Assembly: GCF_003725955.1 (NCBI RefSeq)
Contig: NZ_QIBZ01000008.1
Span: 41,864 to 105,863 of the forward strand
DNA: 64,000 nt
From: Slackia isoflavoniconvertens
GTDB lineage: Bacteria > Actinomycetota > Coriobacteriia > Coriobacteriales > Eggerthellaceae
Reading direction: 5' to 3'
Shown in pieces: positions 8,476 to 17,837 of this stretch. Position numbers and translations under genes: made by a program. The notes beneath the pieces were generated by a model, which had not been told where the DNA came from, made no database searches, and saw nothing but the letters and a program-made list of their open reading frames with translations. Positions within the stretch are counted from its first letter, which is position 1, and each line of letters begins with the position of its first letter.

Positions 8476-8994
8476 ATGGCTCAAGACCTTATGAGGTTCT
8501 CGGTTGCAATGCCCGAGAGCCTCTTGGTTCGCTTCGATGCCCTGGTCGCGCGACGCGGCCTGGCGAAAAACCGCAGCGAGGTCATTCGCGACCTGGTGCG
8601 CGACGCGCTCATCGACGAAGAATGCTCCATGCCCGGCGAAGAGGTCATGGGCACGCTCACCATCGTGTTCAACCATCACACGGGAGACGTACGCGACAAA
8701 CTCGACGGCATCCAGCACGAGTTCTTCGAGCAAATTGTTTCGAGCATGCATGTGCATCTCGATGCCGAAACCTGCATGGAAGTCATTATCCTGCGCGGCG
8801 AAAGCGGCCTGATTCAAACCATCTCAAATATTATCCTGGGCACAAAGGGCGTGACGCACGGGCATCTCACCATGACCTCGACGGGACATGGCATCTACGA
8901 CAATCAGCCCACGCCGGGCACCGACGCCGTGAATGCTGCGCGCGCTTACGCGCACGACCATCCGCATACCCACGGCCATAGCCACACGCACTAG
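8476..8994 (+). CDS. nikR: nickel-responsive regulator NikR
   Basis: 172 residues, CopG/ribbon-helix-helix family. The N-terminal ribbon-helix-helix (MRFSVAMPESLLVRFDAL, then KNRSEVIRDLVRDAL) binds DNA. The C-terminal ACT-like domain has the nickel-site residues HVHLDAETCMEV (the H-x-H and Cys of the square-planar site) preceded by FNHHTGDV. It differs from the ~130-residue E. coli protein by a 40-residue tail ending in a His-rich run (HDHPHTHGHSHTH), likely extra metal binding. It lies 15 nt before hypF, so nickel status is presumably linked to hydrogenase maturation. Confidence 0.92.
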   Translation: MAQDLMRFSVAMPESLLVRFDALVARRGLAKNRSEVIRDLVRDALIDEECSMPGEEVMGTLTIVFNHHTGDVRDKLDGIQHEFFEQIVSSMHVHLDAETCMEVIILRGESGLIQTISNIILGTKGVTHGHLTMTSTGHGIYDNQPTPGTDAVNAARAYAHDHPHTHGHSHTH

Positions 8995-9009
8995 CCCCAA
9001 GGAGCATCC

Positions 9010-11496
9010 ATGAGAGAAGCCCTCGACATAGAAGTTCACGGCGTCGTTCAAGGCGTAGGCTTTCGCCCGTTCGTCTTCAACGCCGCGCTGCGCCACAACA
9101 TCTGCGGTTGGGTGCTCAACGCCACCGCGGGCGTCTTCGTGCACGCGGAAGGCGAGCCCGAAGACATCGACGCATTGGTTATGGAAATCAATAGCAATGC
9201 GCCGGCCGCCTCGCGCGTGGACGAAATCAATATGAAAGAAGCCCCGCTCGAGGGGTTCTCCAATTTCGAGATTCGCTATTCAGACGAAGCCGAAGCCGAC
9301 GCGACCACCCTGGTATCGCCCGACTTGGCAACATGCGACGAATGCGTGGCCGAGCTGTTCGACCCGCACAACCGCCGCTTCCATTACCCATTCATCAATT
9401 GCACGAATTGCGGACCGCGCTTCACTATTATCGACAGCCTCCCTTATGATCGCGCGAAAACTTCCATGGCGGGCTTTCCCATGTGCGAAGCGTGCGACGC
9501 CGAATATCGCAACCCGGCCGACAGACGTTTCCACGCACAGCCCGACGCATGCTTCGAATGCGGCCCTCATATCTCCTGGTGGGAAAAGGGCTTTACGGAA
9601 ACCCCCGCGACGAACGAAGCCTTTAACGGCGCCGATATTGACGAAGACGGAACGTTGTGGGGCAGCACCCTTCAGACCAGCGATGCGATTTTCGCGCGCG
9701 CGGCCGAACTTTTGCATGAAGGGGCCATTGTTGCCGTGAAGGGCCTTGGCGGCTTCCATTTAGCATGCGATGCGCGCAACCCCGAAGCCCTCGCCGAGCT
9801 GCGCCGCCGCAAGCGCCGCGAAGGCAAAGCATTCGCGGTTATGTATCGCACACTCGACGACGTGCGTGAAACCTGTCAGGTCAACGATGCCGAACGCCGC
9901 TTGCTCACAGGCACGCAGCGACCCATCGTGCTCTTGAAGAAGCGCGACGACGCGAAATTCGCGGCGGGCCTCGCCGACCATCTTCCCGAACTGGGGGTTA
10001 TGCTGCCGTATACGCCGGTGCAGCACCTGCTGCTTGCCGCGTTCGGCGGACCGCTCGTCATGACGTCGGGCAATCTGCACGATGAGCCCATTTGCATGAC
10101 CGATGACGAGGCGCGCTCCCAGCTCGCAAGCATCGCTGACGCGTTTCTGGGCAACAATCGCCCCATTCGTTGCCGCTTCGACGATTCGGTCGTGCGCGTG
10201 ATTTCGGCGGGGAGCGCCGGAGACGCCGTGCAAATGGTGCGCCGCGCGCGCGGGTTCGCACCCATGCCAATTTCTCTTGCGAAGAAGGGCGACCAAACCA
10301 GCAGACGAACAAAACGCGTGCTGTTCGCCGCAGGCCCCGAGCAAAAGAATACGTTCTGCCTGCTGCGCGGCGACGAGGCGTTCGTGAGCCAGCATATTGG
10401 CGATATGGAAAATGCCGAGACGTTCGACGCGTGGCTTTCGGCAAAAAAGCATTTCGAAAGCCTGTTCCAAGCCGCGCCCGAAAGCCTTGTGGCCGACATG
10501 CATCCCGAATGCCTCTCGTCGAAATGGGCCGAAGAGGCCCATCGCCGCGCAGCCGACGCAGGCGAAGATCTGTCCCTTGAGAAAATCCAGCACCATCACG
10601 CGCACATCGTAAGTGCCATGGCCGAATGCGGCCTCGACGAGGCGACCATTGGCGTTGCCTTCGATGGCACGGGCTACGGTTACGACGGGCGCATTTGGGG
10701 CGGCGAGGTTCTGCTCGCGAATCGAACCGATTTCGAGAGGTTCGCGAACTTCGCCTACCTCCCCATGCCAGGCGGCGCGGCGGCGGTGAAAAACCCACTG
10801 CGTATGGCCTATGGGGCGCTGCACGAATTCGACTTGCTCGATCACCCCGCAGCCATCCCCGCGATTGAGGCGCTCGGCGATGCCGCCCACGTGTGCGACC
10901 ACATGATTGAACGCGACCTGAATTGCCCGCGCACTTCAAGCGTCGGCCGACTGTTCGACGCCGCGAGCGCGCTTTTAGGCGTATGCGAGCACCCCGCCTA
11001 CGAGGGCGAAGCCGCTGTGCTGCTGGAAGCGGCCATAAGCGACGCCTCGTTGGGCCGAAAGCGAATTGTCGACCCCGAAGCCGCAGGCGACGCCTACCAT
11101 ATGGGCGTCTCCAAGAATTGCGCCAACCCCGACAGCACCGCGCACGACACGAGCGTCATTCTGCTCGACGCCCAGCCCGTATTCGCGAGCATGCTCGACG
11201 ACATGGCGGCAGGCGTGGCGACGTCGGCCATCGCCCGCAAGTTCCACGACGCCATGGTCGAGACCATTATGCAGGCATGCCTGGTGGCAAACGCGGCCTA
11301 CGGCATTTCCACCGTGGCGCTTTCGGGCGGTGTATTCATGAACCGCTACCTGCTCGAGCACACGCTCGCCGCGCTCGAAGCCGCCGGCTTCACCGTTGCG
11401 CTCAATAAAGAGTTGCCGTGCAACGACGGCGGCGTTTCATTCGGACAAGCCGTCATCGCCGCAGCGCGCCACGCTGGGGCAGATGCGCAGAAATAG
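9010..11496 (+). CDS. hypF: carbamoyltransferase HypF (hydrogenase maturation)
   Basis: 828 residues, full length. It converts carbamoyl phosphate and ATP into the thiocarbamate on HypE that becomes the cyanide ligands of [NiFe] hydrogenase. Domains in order: acylphosphatase-like (1-90, VQGVGFRPFVFN), two zinc fingers (about 109-185, CDECVAE, CTNCGPRF, CEACDAE and CFECGPH), a YrdC-like nucleotide-binding domain (about 235-420, VKGLGGFHLACDA) and a Kae1-like domain (HHHAHIVSAMAE, VAFDGTGYGYDG, LSGGVFMN). SD GGAG precedes the ATG. It is 15 nt upstream of hypC. Confidence 0.97.
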   Translation: MREALDIEVHGVVQGVGFRPFVFNAALRHNICGWVLNATAGVFVHAEGEPEDIDALVMEINSNAPAASRVDEINMKEAPLEGFSNFEIRYSDEAEADATTLVSPDLATCDECVAELFDPHNRRFHYPFINCTNCGPRFTIIDSLPYDRAKTSMAGFPMCEACDAEYRNPADRRFHAQPDACFECGPHISWWEKGFTETPATNEAFNGADIDEDGTLWGSTLQTSDAIFARAAELLHEGAIVAVKGLGGFHLACDARNPEALAELRRRKRREGKAFAVMYRTLDDVRETCQVNDAERRLLTGTQRPIVLLKKRDDAKFAAGLADHLPELGVMLPYTPVQHLLLAAFGGPLVMTSGNLHDEPICMTDDEARSQLASIADAFLGNNRPIRCRFDDSVVRVISAGSAGDAVQMVRRARGFAPMPISLAKKGDQTSRRTKRVLFAAGPEQKNTFCLLRGDEAFVSQHIGDMENAETFDAWLSAKKHFESLFQAAPESLVADMHPECLSSKWAEEAHRRAADAGEDLSLEKIQHHHAHIVSAMAECGLDEATIGVAFDGTGYGYDGRIWGGEVLLANRTDFERFANFAYLPMPGGAAAVKNPLRMAYGALHEFDLLDHPAAIPAIEALGDAAHVCDHMIERDLNCPRTSSVGRLFDAASALLGVCEHPAYEGEAAVLLEAAISDASLGRKRIVDPEAAGDAYHMGVSKNCANPDSTAHDTSVILLDAQPVFASMLDDMAAGVATSAIARKFHDAMVETIMQACLVANAAYGISTVALSGGVFMNRYLLEHTLAALEAAGFTVALNKELPCNDGGVSFGQAVIAAARHAGADAQK

Positions 11497-11511
11497 AGGG
11501 AGGAACCCAGT

Positions 11512-11760
11512 ATGTGCCTTGCGATTCCCGCAAAAATCACCGAGCTCGACGAGGGCAACATGGCCACCGTCGACATTTTGGGCGTCACGCGCTCCATTTC
11601 CATCGACCTTACTCCGCAGGCAACCGTAGGCGACTACGTGTTGGTGCATGCGGGATTCGCGATTGAGGTGGTAAGCGAACAGGCCGCGAACGAAACGCTC
11701 GACCTTATTCGCCAATTCCCCGAATTCGCCGAAGACGTGCAACCCGCGCCCGCGGTGTAG
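11512..11760 (+). CDS. hypC: hydrogenase assembly chaperone HypC
   Basis: 82 residues. It starts MCLAIPAKI, with the essential Cys2 that binds the Fe(CN)2CO precursor and the hydrogenase large subunit. The OB-fold-like pattern and length match HypC/HupF. GGGAGGAA lies upstream. The gene overlaps the ribosome site of hypD. It acts with HypD in the cytoplasm as the scaffold for iron-ligand assembly. Confidence 0.95.
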   Translation: MCLAIPAKITELDEGNMATVDILGVTRSISIDLTPQATVGDYVLVHAGFAIEVVSEQAANETLDLIRQFPEFAEDVQPAPAV

Positions 11761-11769
11761 GTGACAGCC

Positions 11770-12849
11770 ATGGTTGACCAAAACAGTTTCAAAGACCCCG
11801 TGCTTGCACGCGGGCTCATCGAAAGCATCCAAGCCCTCGCGCCCGAGCATGCGACCCTTATGGAAGTATGCGGAACGCACACCGTCGCCATTGCCCGAAA
11901 CGGCATTCGTTCGCTCATGCCCGAAGGCTGCCGCCTTGCAAGCGGTCCGGGCTGCCCCGTATGCGTGACGAGCAACCACGACATCGATACGGTTATTGCA
12001 CTCTCTCGCGTTCCGAACGTGATTATCACCACCTTCGGAGACATGACGCGCGTACCTGGCTCCACGAGTTCGCTCCTTAAGGAACAGGCCGCGGGACGCG
12101 ACATTCGCATTGTGTATTCGCCCCTCGACGCACTGACGGTCGCCAAGGAAAACCCCACGCGTCCCGTCATTTTCGTAGGCGTCGGCTTTGAAACCACCAC
12201 GCCGCTCGTTGCCATGGCGATCAAACGCGCCAAGGCGATGGGACTCGCCAATTTCAGCGTGTATGCTGCGCACAAGAACATGCCCGGTGCGCTCGACGTG
12301 CTCATGGGCGACCCCGAGCTGAAGGTTAACGCCCTCATTTTGCCGGGGCACGTAAGCACCATCATCGGAATGAAGCCTTACCAGTTTTTGGCCGAGAAAT
12401 ACCACATCCCTGGCGTTATCACCGGGTTCGAGCCGCTTGACGTACTCGAGGGCATAGCCATGATCATGCGCCAGTTGCACGAAGGGCGCGCCGAAATCGA
12501 GAACGCATACGCGCGCGGCGTCATGCCCGAAGGCAACCCCGTGGCGCTTGCCGCGATTAACGAGGTGTTCGATACCTGCACCGCAACATGGCGCGGCCTT
12601 GGCCCCATTGAGGGAAGCGGCTACCGAATTCGCGACGAGTTCGCTGATTTCGATGCGATGCGCGTGCATGAGGTCGAGGTAGAGCCCACAATTGAGCCGA
12701 AGGGTTGCCGCTGCGGCGATGTCCTGCGCGGCATTATGGCGCCAAGCGAGTGCCCGCTGTTCCGCAAGGTTTGCACACCGGAAAACCCCGTGGGACCCTG
12801 CATGGTGAGCTCCGAGGGCTCCTGCGCCGCATATTTCAGGTATTACTAG
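11770..12849 (+). CDS. hypD: hydrogenase formation protein HypD
   Basis: 359 residues from the ATG at 11770, chosen because AGGTGA lies 6 nt upstream. An in-frame GTG at 11761 directly follows the hypC stop but has no site. The conserved blocks are present: LMEVCGTHT, GPGCPVCVT, FVGVGFETTTP, and a C-terminal [4Fe-4S] region with CRCGD, CPLF, CTP, GPCMVSSEGSC. With HypC it carries the iron to which CN and CO ligands are added. A 380-nt hairpin-rich gap separates it from hypE. Confidence 0.96.
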   Translation: MVDQNSFKDPVLARGLIESIQALAPEHATLMEVCGTHTVAIARNGIRSLMPEGCRLASGPGCPVCVTSNHDIDTVIALSRVPNVIITTFGDMTRVPGSTSSLLKEQAAGRDIRIVYSPLDALTVAKENPTRPVIFVGVGFETTTPLVAMAIKRAKAMGLANFSVYAAHKNMPGALDVLMGDPELKVNALILPGHVSTIIGMKPYQFLAEKYHIPGVITGFEPLDVLEGIAMIMRQLHEGRAEIENAYARGVMPEGNPVALAAINEVFDTCTATWRGLGPIEGSGYRIRDEFADFDAMRVHEVEVEPTIEPKGCRCGDVLRGIMAPSECPLFRKVCTPENPVGPCMVSSEGSCAAYFRYY

Positions 12850-12860
12850 GGTTGTTGTCC

Positions 12861-12998
12861 GCGCCGGGCGGAGGGGGCCGATTTGGCATGCCCGCTCGGC
12901 TACCGGCCGCTTCGCGGCCTATGCGCCTCGCTCCGGTTTCCCGTTTTAGGAGAAATTGAGAAGCCGAGCATGCCAAATCGGCCCCCTCCGCCCGGCGC
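12861..12998 (+). repeat. dispersed hairpin element, copy A
   Basis: Two perfectly complementary 31-nt arms (12861-12891 and 12968-12998) enclose a core that continues the stem by 6 bp (TCGGCT 12896-12901 with AGCCGA 12962-12967). The core (about 12894-12969) contains GGCCGCTTCGCGGCC, itself a hairpin, then CTCCGGTTTCCCGTTTTA. The same core occurs at 32204-32279 (reverse) and 33928-34003. It lies between hypD and hypE. The arms differ from the other copies yet remain paired. Confidence 0.9.
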
Positions 12999-13008
12999 TC
13001 CCGAAACC

Positions 13009-13105
13009 GTCCAGCGAACGAGGGAAACGCGGCGCTTTCCTCGTTCGCTGGACGATGGGAATACTTGTTTCGTTTGCTTCGCCTTTTGGCGAGGCAAACG
13101 AAACA
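13009..13105 (+). repeat. two further strong hairpins in the hypD-hypE gap
   Basis: Hairpin 1: 13009-13027 pairs with 13036-13053 (18 bp, one bulge). Hairpin 2: 13066-13083 pairs with 13088-13105 (18 bp with one G-T pair, TTTT loop). Neither is followed by a clear T run, so neither is a classical terminator. Hairpins of this kind often stabilise or process operon mRNA. The remaining gap to hypE (13106-13229) shows only the AAGGGAG ribosome site. Confidence 0.75.
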
Positions 13106-13229
13106 TCGGGCATTTCTGCCGTTTGAAGATTCATTCCAATGCGTCAAGCTATAAAGCTGACGAATTTGAGCGAATCCCGCTATTACTGGATGGGTCCACA
13201 CTCATCACCCGACGAAGGGAGTTTTCATA

Positions 13230-14255
13230 ATGGCTGACGAAACCGTTCTTTTGGGTCATGGCTCCGGCGGAACCATGATGAAGCGCATCATCGACGACGT
13301 GTTCGCCGCGACCTATGGCTCTGAAGAACTTGCCCAGGGCAACGACGCGGCGCTCCTGCCCGCCCCCGCCCCCGGCGAGCGCCTGGCGTTTTCCACCGAC
13401 ACGTTCGTGGTCACGCCGCATTTCTTTCCCGGCGGCAACATCGGCCGCCTGGCCGTTTGCGGCACAGTGAACGACGTTGCCACAAGCGGCGCCAAGGTGA
13501 AATACCTCTCGGTCGCCATGGTTCTCGAAGAGGGCTTCCCCATGGATGACCTGCGCCGCATTTGCGAAACGATTCGCGAAGTCGCTGCCGAGGCTGGCGT
13601 GCATGTAGTAACGGGCGACACGAAGGTCGTGAATCGCGGACACGGCGACGGCATTTACATCAACACGGCAGGCGTGGGCCTGGTGCCGGCCGGCGTCGAG
13701 CTTTCCGGCGCGAACTGCAAGCCGGGAGACGCCATTCTGCTTTCCGGCACGCTGGGGGATCACGGCATTTGCATCATGAGCCAACGCGAGAACCTCTCGT
13801 TCAACGCCCCCATCGAAAGCGACGCCGCCCCTCTGAACGGCCTTATTGCCGACGTGCTCGCCGCCGCCCCCGATACGCGCTGCTTCCGCGACCCCACTCG
13901 CGGCGGCCTGGCCTCGACGCTCAACGAGCTGGGCGCGCAAAGCGGCGTTGATATGGTGGTCTCGGAAGACGACGTTCCCGTGAAAAATGTGGTACGTGGC
14001 GCGTGCGACATGCTCGGCTACGACGTGTTCCAGGTTGCCAACGAAGGCAAAATGGTTTGCATCGTGCCCGCCGAGCAGACCGAAGCGGCGCTTGCCGCCA
14101 TGAAGGCCAACAAATACGGCGCCGATGCCGCCATTATCGGCCGCGTCGAAGAAGCCGACGAGACCCGCGGTCCAAAGGTTTTCCTGGAAACGGGCTTCGG
14201 CTCGCGCCGCATTCTCGATATGCTCGTGGGTGAACAGCTTCCGCGCATTTGTTAA
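13230..14255 (+). CDS. hypE: hydrogenase maturation protein HypE
   Basis: 341 residues. It dehydrates the thiocarbamate delivered by HypF on its C-terminal cysteine to a thiocyanate for cyanide ligand donation. The C-terminus is the diagnostic PRIC with the acceptor Cys last. The N-terminal LLGHGSGG and the AIRS-type ATP-binding region (FSTDTFVVTP, GDTKVV) are intact. AAGGGAG precedes the ATG. No hydrogenase structural genes are in the window. Confidence 0.96.
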   Translation: MADETVLLGHGSGGTMMKRIIDDVFAATYGSEELAQGNDAALLPAPAPGERLAFSTDTFVVTPHFFPGGNIGRLAVCGTVNDVATSGAKVKYLSVAMVLEEGFPMDDLRRICETIREVAAEAGVHVVTGDTKVVNRGHGDGIYINTAGVGLVPAGVELSGANCKPGDAILLSGTLGDHGICIMSQRENLSFNAPIESDAAPLNGLIADVLAAAPDTRCFRDPTRGGLASTLNELGAQSGVDMVVSEDDVPVKNVVRGACDMLGYDVFQVANEGKMVCIVPAEQTEAALAAMKANKYGADAAIIGRVEEADETRGPKVFLETGFGSRRILDMLVGEQLPRIC

Positions 14256-14263
14256 TTACCCGC

Positions 14264-14300
14264 AATGGGGGCAGGGAACATCCTCCTGCCCCCATTTTTT
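14264..14300 (+). terminator. terminator of hyp cluster
   Basis: AATGGGGGCAGG (14264-14275) pairs with CCTGCCCCCATT (14285-14296), followed by TTTT. Confidence 0.9.
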
Positions 14301-14510
14301 GCGGCCGCATCCGCCCCTCCATCACGTCGCCTCCACATTGAACAGGTGATAATTTCCAGTTGAGGCCTGATTTCGGTACAATACCCCAACAACGAAGATA
14401 TGACTCAGGCGCGCGTTTTCTGTGCGCCTGCTTCGTGAAGGGGAGATTTCGGCAACACCCGTACCAGATTGCTCCCCGCATTCGCATAATAATTGCGAGA
14501 AAGAGGAACC

Positions 14511-16235
14511 ATGCTCATCAACGACACCGAGAAGCTCTACCCCTCGGCTAAGATTCTGGTTCGCGACAAAGTCGCCAGCCGCCTTCACGCCAAGGATGAA
14601 AGTCTCTACGATTTCGACGAAGCTGCCGCCGAATGCGCAAAGAACTACACCGGCTGGGCAACGCTTGCGAGCCAGCCGCCCTATCCTTATAAAAAAATCC
14701 AGGCTTTCGCAGAAGGCATCATCGCCGAAGGCTTCAAGACCGTTTTGCTTATTGGTCAGGGCGGCTCCACTCAGGCTCCCATGACCATCACCAAATACAA
14801 CAAAGTCGACCGCAACGCGCTCGACTTCAAGGTGCTCGACTCCGTATCGCCCGTTCGCGTGCGCTCGATCCTAGCCGGCCTCGATCTGGAACGCACGCTC
14901 GTGCTCGTTTCCAGCAAATCGGGCGGCACCATCGAGATGCGCAGCGTACTCGACGCCGTGCTTGATCACTTTGAGATGTACCTGAAAACCGAGAAAATCC
15001 CGTCCCATCTGGTCGCTATCACCGACCCCGGCAGCGACTTGGAGAAGCGCGCCCACGACGAAGGCTGGCGCGCATGCTTCCTTGGCGAGCCTACCGTTGG
15101 CGGCCGCTTCAGCGCGCTTTCGGTATTCGGCTTGGTGCCCGCCGCACTCGTCGGCATCGACCTGGGCGGTTTTTTGGGCCACGCCAAAGATGCCGAGCGC
15201 GTGTGCAGCGAAAACTCTATCGACAACCCCGCCATCACGCTGGCAAGCTTCCTGTACGACAACTACTTGAACGGCCGCGACAAATTCAGCTTCCTCACGC
15301 CGAAGCGCGGGCGCGTGCTCGGCCTTTGGATCGAGCAGCTCGTCGCCGAAAGCCTCGGCAAGCAGGGCGTGGGGATCCTGCCGAACATCGAGCTCGACAC
15401 GCTGCTTCTTGTCGAAGACCCGAAAGACCGCAGCGTCATCACCTACCAAACCAAAACCGACCTGTGGGACGAGCGCAAGAATTTCGACATGAGCCTCGCC
15501 TACCTCGATTCGGCTATTCCGCGCCTTTCCTTCCGCATCGACAGCGTGCTCGATTTGGCCGAGCACTTCGTGATGTGGGAATACGCAACGGCCATGTGCG
15601 GCTATCTTATGAAGCGCTGCCCGTTTGACCAGCCCGACGTTGCCTCCACCAAGGCCGCCGCGCTGAAGTTCCTCGCAGAAGGCTGCCCGAAACCCGATTT
15701 CACCGAGAATTTCATCGGCAACGTGAACATGGGCGAGGCCGAGGTCACCATCGCACCGTGCATCAAATCGGATACGCTTATGGGCGCTTTGCGCAATCTA
15801 TTCGCGTCGATTAAGCCGGGCGACTACTTCGCGCTCAACGCGTTCTTGCCTTTCGACGGCGAAGGACGCCGCGAAGCGCTTGAGGTTATTCGCCACGGTG
15901 TCGCCGACAAGCTCGGCGTCGTAAGCTGCCTCGAGATTGGCCCTCGCTACCTGCATTCCACGGGCCAGCTGCAAAAAGGCGGCACCAACAACGGCGTATT
16001 CCTCATGGTTTCCGCCGACGAATTGAAAGACATCCCGCTGCGCCACGTTGAGCCCGAAAGCCTGGGAATGCTCGCACGCACGCAGGCCGCCGCCGACCTC
16101 TCGATTCTTATTGAGCGCGGCCGCCGCTGCATGCACCTGCACCTACCCGACAATTCCGGCGTGACAATTCGTGCCTTGGGCGATGCCGTCATGAAGGTTC
16201 TCGACGAAATCGAGCGAGAGCGCGCGGCCGAATAG
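14511..16235 (+). CDS. pgi: glucose-6-phosphate isomerase
   Basis: 574 residues from the ATG at 14511 (MLINDTEKLYPS; AGAGGAA upstream). It interconverts glucose 6-phosphate and fructose 6-phosphate. SIS-domain features are visible: LIGQGGSTQAP, LVSSKSGGTIEM (phosphate-binding serines) and GGRFSALSVFGLVPAALVGID, which matches bacterial Pgi. The length and the C-terminal domain (GALRNLFASIKPGDYFALNA and HSTGQLQKGG) resemble the isomerase half of transaldolase/Pgi fusion proteins; no transaldolase part is attached here. It is monocistronic with its own terminator. Confidence 0.9.
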   Translation: MLINDTEKLYPSAKILVRDKVASRLHAKDESLYDFDEAAAECAKNYTGWATLASQPPYPYKKIQAFAEGIIAEGFKTVLLIGQGGSTQAPMTITKYNKVDRNALDFKVLDSVSPVRVRSILAGLDLERTLVLVSSKSGGTIEMRSVLDAVLDHFEMYLKTEKIPSHLVAITDPGSDLEKRAHDEGWRACFLGEPTVGGRFSALSVFGLVPAALVGIDLGGFLGHAKDAERVCSENSIDNPAITLASFLYDNYLNGRDKFSFLTPKRGRVLGLWIEQLVAESLGKQGVGILPNIELDTLLLVEDPKDRSVITYQTKTDLWDERKNFDMSLAYLDSAIPRLSFRIDSVLDLAEHFVMWEYATAMCGYLMKRCPFDQPDVASTKAAALKFLAEGCPKPDFTENFIGNVNMGEAEVTIAPCIKSDTLMGALRNLFASIKPGDYFALNAFLPFDGEGRREALEVIRHGVADKLGVVSCLEIGPRYLHSTGQLQKGGTNNGVFLMVSADELKDIPLRHVEPESLGMLARTQAAADLSILIERGRRCMHLHLPDNSGVTIRALGDAVMKVLDEIERERAAE

Positions 16236-16256
16236 GCGCACCCCACGAAACGAAAC

Positions 16257-16294
16257 GAGCCCGCAGCTCAATTGAACTGCGGGCTCTTCTTTTT
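16257..16294 (+). terminator. terminator of pgi
   Basis: GAGCCCGCAG (16257-16266) pairs with CTGCGGGCTC (16277-16286), followed by TTCTTTTT. It separates pgi from the convergent panF. Confidence 0.88.
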
Positions 16295-16319
16295 GGGAGG
16301 ATTATGAGCCAGGCCCCTC

Positions 16320-17837
16320 TTACGCCTCGGGGAAGAACACTTCGCGCATCTCGGCGTCTGCGGCCGCGTCGGCGGCATTTGCGCGACGATTGCCGACCCA
16401 TGAGCCAATCACCATGCACAGAAGCGACACGGTGATGCCAATCACGATTTGGTGCAGGCCGAACAGCTTGAAGCCAAGCGACATGCACAGGCAATAGACA
16501 GCCGTGCCGCCCACCATCGACGCAATCGCGCCCACCTTGTTCGCTCGCTTGAAGAAGAGCGCACCCACAAGAACCCAGCAAAATGCCGTTTCAAGACCGC
16601 CGAACGCGAACATGTTGATCTTCCAAATAACGCTCGGCGGAACCACGGCAAGCACGAATACGATAACGCCCACGCCCAGGGTAATAATCTGGCTCGAGCG
16701 CGCCATGACGGCATCGCTTACCTGCTGGCCCCTATCGTCTGCATAATGCAGCCACAAGTCTTTGATAATGGCCGAGGACGAGGCGATGAGCAGCGAAGAC
16801 ACGGTAGAAATCGATGCGGCAACAGGGCCGACAATCGCAACGCCGGCAAGCCATGGCGGCAGGGTTTCCACAATGGTGCGCGGAATAATATTGTCAACGC
16901 TTCCACCATACGAGGCCAAGTCCCCCGTAAGCACGCCCGCGGAAAGCACGCCAAGCGTGGTAACGCCAATCATCATGGCGCCGATAATAATGGTGCCGCC
17001 AATCATCGCGCCGCGCAGGCTCTTCGTATCTTTGTAGCCCATGCAGCGCACCACCGATTGGGGCAGCGCGAACGTGAAAATGCCGACGAGCAGCCACTGC
17101 GTGAAGTACAACGACACGGGCATGGTGCCGCCCGAAAGGGGCTCGAGCATCTGCGGATGGTTCGTGCGAATGGTGCCCATGATGTTTTCCCAGCCGCCGC
17201 CCGCAATAAGAATGCCGGCCGCAAGCACCACGATGCCCACGAGCATAGCGATGCCGCACAACGCGTCGGTTACGGCTACGCCGCGGAAACCGCCCACGGT
17301 CGTGAAAATAATCACAGCAACGCCGAAAATGGCCAAGCCAACAAAATACGAATACCCCGTCACGGCTTCAAACAGCTTCGCGCCGCCCACGAACTGGGCA
17401 ACCATAGTTGCCGCAAAGAACAGTACGATAATCAGAGCCGCAGCATTCGCCAACGCATTGCTGCGGAAGCGGGCACGAATCACATCGATCACCGTGACCG
17501 CCCCAAGCTTACGCGAAACAAGCGCCATCTTCTTGCCCATAATGCCGTAGAGCAAAAACAGCGTCGTTACCTGCACGGCCGCCATGTACACCCAACCAAA
17601 GCCGGTTTGCCACGCCTGGCCGGGGCCGCCCACAAACGAGCTCACCGAGCCATAGGTGGCAATGGTAGTCATGGCCAGTACAAAACCGCCAAGCGTGCGG
17701 TTGCCGATGAAGTATTCCTTCACGAATCCGCCTTCGCCCGCAGCACGCGAGCGGCGACGCGCCGCAATCGCGAGCCCGAGAGCAAGTACGAGGAAAATGA
17801 GCACGGGAAGCAGGCCCGCAATACTAGTTGTTTGCAT
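16320..17837 (-). CDS. panF: sodium/pantothenate symporter
   Basis: 505 residues from the ATG at 17837, preceded by AGGAGGAG. It belongs to the sodium:solute symporter family with about 13 membrane segments. The early motif FIGNRTLGGFVLAMTTIATY and GGPGQAWQTGFGW are typical of PanF, which imports pantothenate with sodium. The specificity is supported by the adjacent, overlapping DUF997 gene, the same arrangement as yhdT-panF in E. coli. The C-terminal tail is short and acidic (EMREVFFPEA). Confidence 0.85.
   Translation of the reverse strand: MQTTSIAGLLPVLIFLVLALGLAIAARRRSRAAGEGGFVKEYFIGNRTLGGFVLAMTTIATYGSVSSFVGGPGQAWQTGFGWVYMAAVQVTTLFLLYGIMGKKMALVSRKLGAVTVIDVIRARFRSNALANAAALIIVLFFAATMVAQFVGGAKLFEAVTGYSYFVGLAIFGVAVIIFTTVGGFRGVAVTDALCGIAMLVGIVVLAAGILIAGGGWENIMGTIRTNHPQMLEPLSGGTMPVSLYFTQWLLVGIFTFALPQSVVRCMGYKDTKSLRGAMIGGTIIIGAMMIGVTTLGVLSAGVLTGDLASYGGSVDNIIPRTIVETLPPWLAGVAIVGPVAASISTVSSLLIASSSAIIKDLWLHYADDRGQQVSDAVMARSSQIITLGVGVIVFVLAVVPPSVIWKINMFAFGGLETAFCWVLVGALFFKRANKVGAIASMVGGTAVYCLCMSLGFKLFGLHQIVIGITVSLLCMVIGSWVGNRRANAADAAADAEMREVFFPEA

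Noticed and set aside
9760..10902. 380-codon minus-strand open frame inside hypF
   Set aside because: Antisense to a complete hypF; no plausible product.
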